Of a DNA stretch of 64,000 nucleotides, positions 11,501-22,014 are shown in pieces (the stretch's first letter is position 1; every line of letters begins with the position of its first letter). The DNA comes from Atriophallophorus winterbourni (taxonomy: Eukaryota > Platyhelminthes > Trematoda > Plagiorchiida > Microphallidae): positions 1 to 64,000 of the forward strand of contig JACCGJ010016189.1 of the NCBI GenBank assembly GCA_013407085.1, written 5' to 3'. The notes under the pieces were generated by a model. The model had not been told where the DNA came from and did no database searches. It saw only the letters and a program-made list of their open reading frames with translations. Made by a program: the position numbers and the translations under genes.

Positions 11501-12319
11501 AAATATTTTTTTCAGCAAAAGTCTTCTGTTTTCTGTTGTTCTTTCTTCTGATTTAACTGTTTACTTTCTATTTACTTTTTGTATGGCATTAATATTGTAT
11601 TTTACATGTCTTCGGTTATTGTGTGATATCGTGCCACCTTAGTTTTACTTTCGGATCCCGTTGTATTCCAGTTTCTCACAATGATGGTTACTTATCATAA
11701 CTATTCTGTTGTTCAACTTTTTGGATGTACTTTTCCACTATTTTTTAGGCTCAAATGATCAAACATCACTCCTCTTGCACATCGGTGTGCATTTTTACCG
11801 CATTTCGTTTCTTCTACCCTAATGTTTTCGTGTACGGTACCAAAATGTGGAACTTATTTTTGCACTAGTCTTCGTTGAGAACCGTTTTTATTGCTCTGCA
11901 TACACCCTGCATGCATAATTGTACATAATTTCCGCTTGTATACTTAGCGCCGGTTCTTTGTTTTTTCAAATACATTTTTGCAATTTTTAACCACTTTCTA
12001 TTTTAGGAGCAATAGCCGTCGGCGACGCCGTTCGTATAGTGATAGTGGAAGTGAAAATGGATTCGACGGCTACAGTGCAATGTCCAGTAGCTCGGGAAAT
12101 CGAAGACACAGGGACCGTTCAAGCAGATCTCGATCACGTGATCGGCGCGACAGATACGACAGGCACAGACGTTCTCGCGATCGCGGCAATAGTTCCAGTT
12201 ATTATGGAACGCAGTCAGCTTCATCAGTGTCCGGTGGGGCGGTGTGTTCTGGTGCTACTGGTTCTGGGTCTGGCTCTGGTGCTTCTGATCGATACAGAGA
12301 GTCCCGCTATCGTCATTAA
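8558..12319 (+). CDS. CPSF6: cleavage factor Im 68-kDa subunit (CPSF6), complete, 8 exons
   Basis: CFIm68 is a nuclear subunit of pre-mRNA cleavage factor Im; with CFIm25 it binds UGUA sites and steers poly(A)-site choice. Exons are 8558-8620, 8651-8734, 8764-8841, 8872-8975, 9005-9183, 9218-9691, 11175-11427 and 12007-12319. Summed phases give exactly 516 codons (515 residues, TAA at 12317). The acidic N-terminus carries two LYD motifs, as in the human protein. The RRM is at about 66-150 (RNP2 CYVGNLTW at 68-75, RNP1 GQSKGFCVM near 106-114, then [13 protein letters not shown]). Residues 170-327 are Pro/Gln/Asn-rich, with much less proline than in vertebrates. Residues 328-411 hold the very conserved C-terminal block ([25 protein letters not shown]). 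The RS domain follows and ends RESRYRH. Introns 1-5 are only 29-34 nt; intron 5 appears to be GC-AG. Intron 6 contains R1 repeats. CPSF7 is a paralogue, but the RS tail ending fits CPSF6 better. Confidence 0.95.
9915..10160 (+). repeat. R1 repeat in CPSF6 intron 6, forward copy
   Basis: A full R1 copy: GATGTGCAATCGTGCAGTAC at its start, CACCGTGCTAAATTGATTTG, CACGCTGAAGTCT, ATGTCTGTCTAGAC, GTATCTTAGCCCACGTGCA, and TCAGGCTTGTGATTTCATGC at its end. It lies inside the 1,483-base intron 6 of CPSF6, with an opposite-strand copy 500 bases downstream. Confidence 0.65.
10655..10880 (-). repeat. R1 repeat in CPSF6 intron 6, reverse copy
   Basis: Reverse-complement R1: on the - strand it reads GTGCAATCGTGCAGTAC, GTGCTGTGCGGCTAA, CCGTGCTAAATTGATTGG and CACGCTGGAGTCTAAC, then CCACGTGCAGA. 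With the forward copy at 9915-10160 it forms an inverted pair within one intron. Confidence 0.65.
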
Positions 12320-12880
12320 TTACTGCTGAGTTATCAAGGCATTTGCATCTTTTGCCTTCGCTTTTTCTCACCGTCTTTGTATGAGTATTCAATCAACAAC
12401 TGACTGTTTCATCTAAATACCGAGGCAAGTCTGTTTTGTTTCAATTTATCTTTGAAATCACAGTTTTTCGATCTGCCTGTTCGTGTATTTTTCCACCGAT
12501 ATTTTATATATTCACTATCTTGTTGCTGAATATAACAGCTCTCTTTCTGGTATTACTCTGTATTTTACAATATGGTTGCTTTCCTCGGATGTAGAACTTT
12601 GTCAAATTTGTTTTTTTTTCTGGCGTATTTCTCCACTATACTTGATTTCCCAAAACTGTCCTTTTTTCGGATCTCTCTTCCGATTGTGCCAAAATTTAAC
12701 CCTATCGCCTTCGGTGCTCTCAACATTGTCGTCGATAAACCTTTCATCTATCCGTAATCTAAACGTTTTAAGCTATTTTGGTTAATTTTCAATTCTCCGT
12801 TGAACTACTGTACCTCTGTATAAATGATGGCGACACAACATGGCGTTGTGTTGAGTTATCATGTCCGTTAATTGCGATCG
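12320..12880 (+). other. CPSF6 3' UTR
   Basis: Sequence between the CPSF6 stop and the AATAAA at 12882. It is U-rich, with no stable open frame that looks coding. Open frames at 12483-12785 are low-complexity and hydrophobic because of T-richness. Confidence 0.5.
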
Positions 12881-12881
12881 C

Positions 12882-12887
12882 AATAAA
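12882..12887 (+). promoter_or_regulatory. candidate poly(A) signal of CPSF6 (AATAAA)
   Basis: The first canonical AATAAA downstream of the CPSF6 stop, 563 bases away. A cleavage site about 15-30 bases further on would give a 3' UTR near 580 bases. Confidence 0.5.
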
Positions 12888-13304
12888 AAATTCCACATTA
12901 TACAAATAAGAATTTTCGACCTCGAAATACACATGAAATTCTTCTTATTCCTAGTTGTCTCATTTTTCTATTTAATTGAATGAAACCGTTTGTTTAAAAA
13001 CCAGAGTGACACTTGCGGCATACATGTACTTTCAATGTTATTCGAAGATTTTATCCACCTTTAACCTATATCGGTTGATGCTTGTTGCTATTTGCAAATT
13101 TTCACAGAAACGTTGATTTCAAAGCTGTCGTTTCAACCGTTCTTTTCTACATTTCAGCCTGATCTCCACACCCGACGCTTCGTTCTGGTTCAACTCGTTG
13201 TCTGTTTGTTTAATATATCGTATTCGCCCGCACTTTTGTTATGCTTGATGGAGTGGTGACCTTTCATAACTGATTATCTGGTACATCTTGAAGTAGATAC
13301 GGAT

Positions 13305-13505
13305 ATGTAATCGTGTAGTACTCATGTGTTGTGCAGCTAAGACTTAATCGATTTGCTGCGAGCAGTGAGCTGCCCACCGAAGCACACTGGAGTATTTCTG
13401 CGAATTCTATTTTGATCCTTATGTCTGTTTAGATCTGGAACTGGCTTGTGCTTTCATGCATGCATGCGGAACTTTGCCAGAACTAGGCTTGTGATATCGT
13501 AAGTA
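13305..13505 (+). repeat. R1 repeat, diverged copy
   Basis: Retains GTAATCGTGTAGTACT, TTAATCGATTTGCTGC, AGTGAGCTGC, CACACTGGAGT, TATGTCTGTTTAGA and GGCTTGTGCTTTCATGCA. The ACCTGACAGTATC section is missing. Confidence 0.5.
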
Positions 13506-13829
13506 CATACCTTACATCTTCAAGTTATGAGTTTTTTTATTTATTTCCGTGATGCTATGAGCCTGCCCAATGCAAATTGTGATTACCGGCAGCGGATCAA
13601 TAGTTAGATGCACGTCTTCAGACCTACGAGTACGTCGATTGGCTGCAGTCGCATTCGCTGATAAACCCCGTACTTTACGCACATTATATGCTATTGCGTA
13701 ACCATTAATCGCAACCTAGCTACGCCTTCGCAACTAAAGTAGTCTGCGTTGTAACACTTCTAATCGAGATTGCCTTAAACTACCGGGTTTGAAATGTAAT
13801 TTTGTGAAACTTGACCATTTAAAATGATA

Positions 13830-13945
13830 TCGAGCACTTGCTCAAAAATGACTGTGATTCCACTGCTTCACCGCTTACTAAACCTAATCTTACTGGCTCC
13901 ACTTGATCACTGCAAACAGCAAGAAATCAGCTGCGAAGGTGCACA
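13830..13945 (+). repeat. retrozyme-like repeat, degenerate hammerhead core
   Basis: Matches the unit seen at 25.3-25.8 kb: CCACTGCTTCA, CTAAACCTAATCTTACTG, GCTCCACTTGATCA, TGCAAACAGCAAGAAATC. The ribozyme core CUGAUGA has decayed to UUGAUCA, so self-cleavage is not expected. Confidence 0.55.
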
Positions 13946-13949
13946 TGAT

Positions 13950-14800
13950 GTGACTGATAAAATGTGTTTGTTGTGTAAGGAATTTCGAGCAAGAGTCACT
14001 GATATTATATGAGAACATCACAGTCCATTATGTAAATTCTATTTAACTGGTTCTGAACTCGAAATGTGTTCTTTGCGGGTTAAATTCTCATTGAGGATAA
14101 TCTGTTTGTCTGATGAGGGTATAGCGCTTTGGTAGATTTGGAGTACAAATGTGGGGATGAGTTCGCTGCATTTTTATATGGTTGGTCGATTGATTTCCTT
14201 ACCGTTTTATGTATTGCTCATCCAAAGTTTGAGTGCGCCATTCCTATTTAGTTGTGGTTTTTGGCGACAACATTTGTTAAATACAAATTCTCGTTCTCTA
14301 GAATAATTTTGATTTTATGGTTTGCGTTGCAAAGCCGAAGAATTGGTCGCGGTGACAGAGTGATGTGACGTTCGAATTTCATTCGAACGGTCTAGTTTCG
14401 AATCTGGCTAAGGTTGCTTAGCTTAAGAAAGTTTCCTAATAAACCAAGAAGTTAAACGGGTTACAATGACGGAAAAGCATGCAAACGAATATTATGGGTT
14501 ACAATAATCTTCGGGAAAATAACTGTGATAGGATAGCACTGTTTAGTGGGTGAAATCACTTTACTTATGTGGCTAAGAAAACTGAAGATAATCGACGGTA
14601 CGATTATCCACATCAGCATCCTGAAGAATAAGGTTTTGCTTAGTTAGAATACCAGCTAGGCTGTGTTCCGTTGTGTGGAACTTCTGTTCAAAGTTCTTTG
14701 ATTACTTGAACTGAGCTTTTACCTCCAACCAATTCAATGTTGGATGGCCAAATTAAAGCCATACATTTCGTATGTAAGAATATAAATTTGTCAATTCTTG
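13950..14800. other. no feature seen
   Basis: AT-rich sequence without splice-supported open frames or recognised repeats. Confidence 0.4.
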
Positions 14801-14804
14801 ACTT

Positions 14805-15815
14805 TGATTCAAAGTGATTCAAAGTTGTAATGGTCTAAAAAGCATTTAGCTTATAATAATCATAGGATGGAGTTACGAGGTATATACAATAAAAAAGAAC
14901 AGGAAAACTCATGTAGTGTAAATCGTATCAAAATTTGGGTTGTCTCTCAAGTATTTGTCCAAATTAGCTTTAAAAATATCCAGCTGGCTGAGTGTGTAAC
15001 AGTGGAGGGGAGGGTGTTCCATGTGAAACTTACACGAACAGCATACGAATATCTTCGACAGTTCAGTCTTGAAGTGGGAATAAGCACTGTAAGTTCATGT
15101 TTCCAACTGGCACGGGGTGGCGAGCGTGTGAAAAGTTCGGACAAGGGATGGTTAGGAACGTGCATAATATTGTACATCAGCATGAGGTCACCTCTTAGTC
15201 GACGACAGCGAAAGTCGAAAAGATTGAGACTCCTCAAACGTTCTTCATATGGTTTGGCAGCTAGTCCGGATACAAGCTTTGTGGTTCGGTGGTAAATACG
15301 CTGCAGAAGATTGATGTCTTTCTGAATCCAAGGTGACCAAGCCTGAACAGCGTATTCCATCGCTGGTCTCAGATAGGTGTTCATGATACGAGGCACCGAC
15401 TGATTGGAGAATCTGCCGAAAATCCGTCTCAATAACGCCAATCCTTGTGACGCCTTTTTATAAGCCGCTTTGCACTGCAGTGAAGTCTTCAGACTTGAAT
15501 TGGTCCAAACACCCAAATCCCTCTCTTCAGTTGTCCAGACGAGTTGGTGGGACCCAAGAGTGTAGTTGTAATTCACAGTCTTTCCAATGTTTAACACCTT
15601 GCACTTTTGGAAATTGAAGGGTAGTTTGTTTCTCAGAGACCAATCGTGCAATGTGTTTAGATCCTTCTGCAAAGTTTCACAGTCATCATTTGTACGTATG
15701 CTTCTCCAAAGCTTCATATCGTCTGCAAATAACATAATCTTGCATTTAACACGCTCGGGAATGTCGTTTGCGTAGATCAAAAACAGAAGTTGATAAATTT
15801 TACTACGCATGTAAT
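14805..15815 (-). mobile_element. LINE family B, 5'-truncated copy (reverse transcriptase C-terminal half)
   Basis: On - the frame from 15810 to 14947 gives the RT palm and thumb. It has FLIYANDIPE, KIMLFADDMKLW (catalytic FADD), then RNKLPFNFQKCKVLNIGK, EERDLGVW, MEYAVQAWSPW and QRIYHRTTKLVSGLAAK, ending in the ORF2 tail. This is 287 codons in one frame, so the copy is fairly young. The 3' UTR on - ends with TCCATCCTATGATTATTATA and TTTTTAGACCATTACAACTTTG, the same end as the B copies at 33.6 and 35.7 kb. It is cut off 5' of the FADD block and abuts the LINE A 3' end. Confidence 0.8.
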
Positions 15816-15978
15816 GATTATTGGTATTACACTAGCCACACCATTTGCGATGATAACTTTTGAGCGTTTCGTTTTGTATCCACCAAATATGTATGAGTAT
15901 TCGCTCTTCAAGATTCAAGATTTTATGGTCACGAAAAGCACACCATATAGTAAATATTCGTTCAGGAAAAAGGTATAA

Positions 15979-16555
15979 CCCTTTCAGGACGGATGTAACC
16001 TTTTGGTTACATGAACTTCGCAAGTCATTTTAAGCTAATTCTAACTGAATTTTCCGAATTTTTTTGCACGGCGGCATACAGAATTTTGTCAACTGCAGGG
16101 TGGTTTTCTTCTTTGTTCGCAATCATCATTGACTTGTCCACAATGAAAGAGAAAGTATGTGCTGGTACGGGTTTCGAAAATATCCTCACAATTCGCAGTT
16201 TTGTGAGCTGAATAAAAATCGTGTGAAAGTTTTAGTTATTATAAATTTTGTTCCAGTATAAACTTAGTCATGTCTACAAAGACATTATGTAAAAAAATTG
16301 GAATAAATCAGAAAATCTTTGAAATGCGTTGCGTTTAAATAGATGTAACCTTTATGTTACATCCGGCAGAAGTCATCAAAATCGTACATTGGTGACTTAT
16401 GCCGGATGTAACAAATTGGTTACATTTTGTTATTTTCTCAATTAGGTAAATATCACAAACTTTTTATATTATTTGTGTTATTTCACCCCTGGGCAACTCG
16501 TTTCCGAAGAAAAAATATTTTATTTCGGGTTAGAAAATAATTCAGGCATGAAAGG
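15979..16555. mobile_element. 577-bp non-autonomous element (MITE-like) nested in LINE A
   Basis: The LINE A 3' UTR reads AAAAAGGTATAA, then this block, then AAAGGTATAAAGG, so either TATAA or AAAGGTATAA is duplicated at the target. Read with a 5-base duplication, the ends are CCCTTTCAGG and CATGAAAGG, a short imperfect terminal inverted repeat (CCTTTCA). No transposase frame is present. Several copies of the motif GATGTAACC/GGTTACATC occur inside, and 16342-16424 is a long palindrome. The CCCTTT ends recall piggyBac-type MITEs, but a TTAA duplication is not seen, so superfamily is left open. Confidence 0.6.
16342..16424. repeat. long imperfect palindrome inside the MITE-like element
   Basis: The inner arms TGTTACATCCGGCA and TGCCGGATGTAACA, each followed by AAGTCA-type extension, face each other around a 10-base centre. 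Outer arms ATGTAACC and GGTTACAT continue the pairing with small mismatched spacers. As RNA or single-stranded DNA it would fold into a hairpin with arms near 40 bases. Confidence 0.7.
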
Positions 16556-18399
16556 TATAAAGGTAATGTCAATTATAGTCCAGTTGAATACTTACCATGA
16601 GTTAATACGCAGTTGTCGTTAAATCGTTATGCAACAAATAAGTATTCAAATTTCGAATGAACTTTTCGGCGCTGGGAGCGATGACAAGTCCCGAGAAGGG
16701 CATTCCAAAGGAGACAGACACGTACACAATAAAATATCGGCGACAGCTGATACGGAGTAGGGAATTTGTAGTGTCGCTGAGTGGTTGCGTGTACATCGTG
16801 ACTCACGGTATTCGAATAAATGTTTTAAAGGATGATGTGGGGTATTTAATATTTTGTATGTTAGTATCACATCACTTTGAAGGCTTCTTTGAAGGGGAGT
16901 AGGGAGTTTCAGTTTTTGAAATAGTTCTTCGTACGTTAGTTTCCGGAAACTACTTACGAGCTTGGTTGCACGATGGTGTTTTTTCAAGCAATAATATATC
17001 CTTTTTAATCACGGAGTTCAAGCTTGTGATGCATGCTCCATGGTTGGAATTAAGTAGGCTTTCATGATGGCGGGCAACGTTCCATGCGAGAAGGTTCTGA
17101 AAATCCGTCGCAGCGTACCTAGAAGCTTGGAAGCATGCTTGTGGATGACCTCACAATGCAGGCTGTTTTTCAGGCTGCCGCATACAAAGACTCCAAGATC
17201 CCTTTCCGACTTGGTCCAGCCTAAAATAGTCTGCCCAAAGTGATATTGCTACCCGAATAGCTTACCAACTTGCAACGCCTTGCATTTTTGGAAATTGAAC
17301 GGCAACTTATTCCGTACCGACCATTCATAGAGAGCATCTAGATCATGTTGCAGCTGTACATAGTCCGCAGTTGATTTTATCCGCGTCCAAAGTTTAATAT
17401 CATCAGCAAAGAGAATCACCTTGCATGAGAGCGCCTCTTGTATGTCGATGATGTAAACCAATAAAAGTACTGGCCCGAGGACTGAACCTTGCGGTACACC
17501 ACTAGAGGCATCAATAACCTGCGATTGTACCGTTGATTCGAACGATCGCCGTGCGCCCAGTAAGGTAACTTTCAAACCATACTAGTAGCTGTCCGCTGAT
17601 ACCCATCTGCTTCAGCTTTTGTAGTAGTCAAAAGTAATGAACTCGGTCAAAAGCTCTAGACCTAATCCAGATAGCAAGCGTGGATGCTAGCTCCTCCGTC
17701 AACCGCTTGGGTCCAGTCGTTTAATACCGTCAACAAGTTTGTCAAGCATGAGTGAGATTTACGAAAACCATGCTGCGCTACAGATAGCATATTTTGTGAT
17801 TCCAAGTGATGAACTATTTTTTCTAGAACTTTGGATATCACAGCAAGTAGGGTGACAGGACGGTAGTTTGCAGGATCTGAACGTCAACCACCTTTCTTGA
17901 TAGGTGAAATTACCCCTGTCTTCCACTCTGTTGTCACCACTCCTTTAGTTGGAGAGTGTTTAAACAATTCACACAAAGGTTCACACAGCTGCTGGTCACA
18001 GGATTTCAGTATAGTCGGGGTGATTCCGTTCGATCCTGGGGATTTCCTAAGGTTCATTTGGCACAAATGTCGTTGTATAATCGCTGAATTGATCTCAATC
18101 TCAGTCAGCTGTTGCGTCACCGTCGATGGCGGTAATTCTTCAGTCGATCTAATCGCTAACGTATTAAATAATTTAGCATAAAATCGAGCGAGAGCATTAG
18201 ATGATTCCTTTGCTGAGACCGTTAATCCATCGTCATTAAGAATAGGAAACACCCTTGGTTTCACGCCCGATCGAGTATTGACAATCCGATATAGCAATTT
18301 AGGATTTCCTTCTATTTTCAAATATAGAAAGCGTTGGTAGTTTTGCTTGTCTTCCTTGATGAGAGTGTTTACTTTTTTGAGAATTTTTCAAAATTGGAC

Positions 18400-20080
18400 C
18401 AGTAACAGGTCCACAGCACTCTGCTTATGAACTAGACAAGTTGAACTTGAAAGGCCAATGTCATATACGGTTGAGTTTAAAAAGCGGTAAATTTTTTAAG
18501 GGATGCCATATACAATCTAATTACATTGTTTTGTCAGGATCTATATGTCATCAATTATTTAACCTTTGGGAGTGTGGTCTCATCAAAGATTTACGAAATG
18601 AAGCCCATCCTAAATATGGTGGACGAAGAAAATCTCTGTTTCTTAATTTTTACGTTAGACCTAATCCAGCGAGCGGTGTGCGCGTTTTTGGAAGTGTTGG
18701 ATACATGTTTGAAAGTTTTTAGTGTTCAACTACTGATATCCAATCAGTAGAAAGGTCACGTGCAAATTATTTAAGCTGACTTGGTTTTCAGTGGTTCATT
18801 AAAATGGGAAACAAGGTGCGGGGCTCGAATTCATGTTTCCATCCATTGTCGCGTATAAATTCAAAAAACTTATTATGTATCAAGTATTGAGTTCAAGCAT
18901 CACTTGGCTATTGTTCATTTTGGGCCCTAGAATTTTTCTTGCGAATGCAAACTATTGCATTATTTGTCCAAATCACTAAAACCTCTATTCCAAACAAACT
19001 TATTTTTTAAAAATGTGATGTTACTGCAATATTGATTTGCACATGTTTACAAGTTCAATTAATTTCTTCAGTATTTGCATAGATTGTTGATTTGTTTAAA
19101 AGTTTGCAATATTTCAACTCTGCCATTAAGTCATTCTCGTGTAACTTGAAATGCATCAGAGGTATTTGAAAACTAGTTTATTATAATTATGAAATTTAAC
19201 AATAATGTTTGAGTAGGTTGTGCCCGGAGAAGCGAATAATAATTATAAGGATATCGCTAAGTCAGGCTTTGACCCAGCTCAAGGGTCATTATTTTCTCTA
19301 TTTTTAAAGAATCAATACTCTGCACTATTAAGAAAGGACGTATTAAGGACGCAGCTAAGTTTATTCAAATAATTTTCGAAATGAGAATAGTTAAAATGGA
19401 TTGGGTAAAATTTGAATTAAAGAGGTTGATCCAGCACTACGTATACTACATTTATTGTTCCAATTGCCCTAATGTTCTCGGGTTTGCTATGGTGCAAAAA
19501 TTACTTTAAAACTACTCACGATTTAAATATTAACGGTGCCAAAGGAAATCAGACCAATTAAACTGTTTCCTGTATTCAGCGTAAGTATATGCAGATTTTA
19601 CGCGAAATTTTTATGTGTTAGGCGAGATACCGTTTTTCACCGGAAGTAAGCTAATTTAATTAACTTTATCAGATTTGCAAGAAACGAGCATGCAATGGGT
19701 GTTCTCGCATGCTGTTGTTACAGTGTAAACGTGTGAGTGAATGTTTCACCGGGAAAATTATTGCATAGAATGTTGATGGCAGTTTCGGCATGAAAAACTC
19801 TAGGAAAATTTTAAATGCCGTTCGAAAGTGAACGGATTGCTCAAGAATATTTTATTATATAATAATGGACAGCGTTATCATTATTCTTATTTGCTTCGAG
19901 ATTCATTATTTATGATTGAAAAACCAATTAACTCTACAATAAGTATAGGTACAAATATATGTATATGTACATATATGATTAAACTTAATTTTTTCTCACA
20001 TTTTTTTCTTTTTTCTATCAACAAAAACCATGTGTGTTCTACGCCCAGCACGCTTTAACTGCGATTAACTTTTCATATTT
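18400..20080. other. no feature seen
   Basis: Strongly AT-rich. Open frames at 18441-18750 have no splice support or recognisable motif. Confidence 0.4.
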
Positions 20081-20086
20081 TGTCAC

Positions 20087-20419
20087 ATGGAATTGTTGCT
20101 GCGCAGGCTAGAGAAATTTCAAATGAATACTGAAAAAGCACGATTGGAAAAACTCTTTCAGGCTGAAATTTCGTCGATTACTACACAGCGTGTCACTGGT
20201 AGACGAGTTTGAAACTGTTTCGGATTTGAAAATTTGACCGGCAATCCAAATTGTTCCATAAAACTATAAATTTTATCTTCTGTTCGTACAATGTATTCTG
20301 GAAAATTGTGTGGTTAAATTAATATTTGCTGAAAATTTATTTAAGAAATAAAGCTATTTTCTTCTTCTTCAGACAAGCGACTGCTTGAAGTAGAGCGCTA
20401 CTCCTCTGCCATCACCTAA
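20087..20419 (+). CDS. candidate small two-exon protein (52 residues), unknown
   Basis: Exon 1 is 20087-20198 (ATG; ends in phase 1 before GTAGAC). Exon 2 is 20373-20419 (after the strong acceptor TTCTTCTTCTTCAG; TAA at 20417). Joined, they give 159 bases, in frame: MELLLRRLEKFQMN at the start and LLEVERYSSAIT at the end. The product is Glu/Arg/Lys/Leu-rich with a heptad-like leucine pattern, suggesting a helical, possibly coiled-coil peptide. Without splicing, exon 1 reads on for only three codons before TGA. I do not recognise the family. There is an in-frame stop at 20066 and no acceptor between it and the ATG, so the ATG is likely the true start. It could instead be chance. Confidence 0.4.
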
Positions 20420-20479
20420 ACGGTCACGCCGGAATAGAGAAATGCTGGGCAAAGAGAGTTCATTGTCAGACAATGAGGC

Positions 20480-20836
20480 GTGAAACCACGTTCCCGTTAT
20501 GACGACTACATCCGGCATCGTTTTATTACAAATCTAGGACAGTTCGTAGAATTCGTTAATAAGGCACCATGGATATCGAGGTATGCACGGAAGGGTGTTT
20601 CTGAGTTAGCATGTATGCGTTTAGCACTATTTCTTCTCGTTCATTTTTATTGTGTCGCAATTGCGGTTGTCATTTTGTGGCGAATCCCGTTTCTATTACG
20701 TCGATTCCATATTGTGATATATCGTCGATATATTTTCATTATATTGCATCAGGTTAAGAAAAACTTAATATCGTGCTGCATCGGAACTCAAACAGTGGAG
20801 CATCAGGTTCTGGCTATTCGTAGATATTACATTTAA
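20480..20836 (+). CDS. hypothetical open frame or exon with a membrane segment
   Basis: An open frame of 118 codons just after the small gene. It has a charged N-terminal half (RYDDYIRHRF, NKAPWISRYARKGVSE) followed by one strong hydrophobic segment (residues about 48-70, LALFLLVHFYCVAIAVVILW). A possible donor CATCAG|GTTAAG at about 20751 (phase 0) would let it splice to the phase-0 acceptor of the open exon at 23068. No ATG starts it (it opens with GTG after a stop at 20474), no acceptor upstream is convincing, and no family is recognised. It may be an exon, a pseudogene or chance. Confidence 0.2.
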   Translation: MKPRSRYDDYIRHRFITNLGQFVEFVNKAPWISRYARKGVSELACMRLALFLLVHFYCVAIAVVILWRIPFLLRRFHIVIYRRYIFIILHQVKKNLISCCIGTQTVEHQVLAIRRYYI

Positions 20837-20859
20837 ATTGTGGAACCGGTTTACAAATA

Positions 20860-21590
20860 GACTGTTTGAATATTGCGAAGCTCGTCCACTTGTATCTTTC
20901 CGATAGCTATATATGCTTTGGCGTCAGCGCCTGAAACTGAATGGTCTAGAGCTGCAGTGGCGTATGATTTCTGTGTTTGTGCCGGGTTTACGTGTTCCTT
21001 AGTATGATTTATATACTGGCTTCGGGAACTCACGTTTGTGGGGTCATTATTGTCAACATTTTCCGTGTTCTCCTTTGAACAGCGATAGCTTTCTTATTTG
21101 ATAATATACAACTATCATTTATTGCTTGTTTGACTTTAGAGGACACTGGCTTCGAGTGAGCTTCTTGTATAGAATCAAGGTTAATTTCGAATTTTTAAAA
21201 GATGATTCAAGAGTGAGAATTTGCGCCTTTAAACTTAGTCCTTGATCGGTTGTGCCTACAGTTGCTGACTTGCAGAGGCCGCGTGAAATTTGTCTGTATT
21301 CGGAGCAGATGTAGCAAACTCCTGCGATAGAATTGTCTTTGATTATATTCATCGCTTCGTTCGTCAAGGTCGTATCGCAGCTAGCATGGATTTTGCCAGA
21401 GCAGACATTACAGATCACAACACGTGCCTTCCCAGTTAGCCCTACGTACAACTTTTGCACTTTTGTCGAGCGGCTTTCTGATTCAACGTTTCGCATTTAT
21501 GTGCGGTCGTGTCTGTTTGTATCCAAGTTAACGGAGCGGGACAATGTTTCGTGTAGGCAATGCAATATGGGTCGCTAGTTTTTGATGAGA
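20860..21590 (-). mobile_element. LINE ORF1 N-terminal fragment (zinc finger)
   Basis: On - the sequence encodes a PHD-like finger related to LINE A ORF1: CKSC (one frame over), then VVICNVCSGKIHASCD, then CYICSEYR, followed by a charged middle region and QKSYATAALDHSV. A frameshift separates the first Cys pair from the rest, and stops occur before 21119. It preserves the CxxC pair that is broken by a stop in the 2.1-kb copy. Confidence 0.65.
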
Positions 21591-21799
21591 TGAACTTTAT
21601 GCGTGGTAAGTTAGGGCCAAATTCGCAAAACTAGACAAAGATGATATCAAAGATGCTGAGCTTTAACTTCAAGAGCTCAAACGGTGTAGAATTTGAAGCT
21701 CTTCCGAGTGAATGTAAATTCAACTATATGCATGGAAGATTGTTGAATTTTGCACGCGTGGATGTTACGAGTAAATTTATCCCGAATAGGAAAAATCAA

Positions 21800-22010
21800 C
21801 CTGTTATCGAAATGCTCATTTGCATGCATTACCATCACACACCCCACTAGCGGTTTCGTACTGTTTGCACTCATCAGGTAGGGACATAATGATGAGGATC
21901 CGCATGGAATTGTAAACAAGTTGCGCTTGTATGCCAATGTGCAACGTGTTGTCCTTCAGTATAGTAAAGATGACAATCACAAATATATTTAAATTATCCG
22001 TGTATGACTT
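21800..22010 (-). repeat. retrozyme-like repeat (subfamily R3) with intact hammerhead
   Basis: On - the unit reads TTGGCATACAAGCGCAACTT, TGTTTAC, GGATCCTCATCA, the hammerhead (21842-21883), then GTGTGATGGTAATGCATGCA. Its order parallels the 241-bp unit at 25.3 kb (GGCATACAAG, TGTTTACCAC, ribozyme), so R2 and R3 are sister subfamilies. Confidence 0.65.
21842..21883 (-). ncRNA. hammerhead ribozyme motif, class 1, core intact
   Basis: Read on -: stem I 5' strand CCCUAC; core CUGAUGA; stem II GUGC / loop AAACA / GUAC; core GAAA; then CCGCUA with predicted cleavage after the A; stem I 3' strand GUGGGG. All invariant core bases are present. Stem I has six pairs, including a compensatory change relative to copies with CACUAC/GUGGUG. 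Stem III (ACCGCU) is minimal, so if active it would act poorly as a monomer, as in other short-stem-III hammerheads. Confidence 0.65.
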
Positions 22011-22014
22011 GCAA

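Larger units (their letters stand above)
15885..18400 (-). mobile_element. LINE family A, 5'-truncated copy with a nested insertion
   Basis: On - the copy starts within the ORF2 linker near 18400 and runs through the RT to the heptamer 3' tail near 15905. Recognised blocks are LLYRIVNTRSGVKPRVFP (about 18290), KSPGSNGITP (about 18030), and [18 protein letters not shown] with [11 protein letters not shown] (17575-17249). The end is HRATKLVSSFRKLTYEE (about 16970) and the ORF2 C-terminus (16646). Frames change several times. The copy corresponds to LINE A positions of about 4560-6530. A 577-bp insertion (15979-16555) interrupts its 3' UTR. Confidence 0.8.

Noticed and set aside
12483..12785. 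Open frame after CPSF6
   Set aside because: Low-complexity, Leu/Phe/Ser-rich translation of a T-rich 3' UTR; no start context or motif.
14105..14130. CTGATGAGGG, a hammerhead-like core string
   Set aside because: No GAAA at the right distance and no stem II or stem I pairing.
14867..15295. 142-codon plus-strand open frame
   Set aside because: Antisense of the LINE B ORF2 C-terminus.
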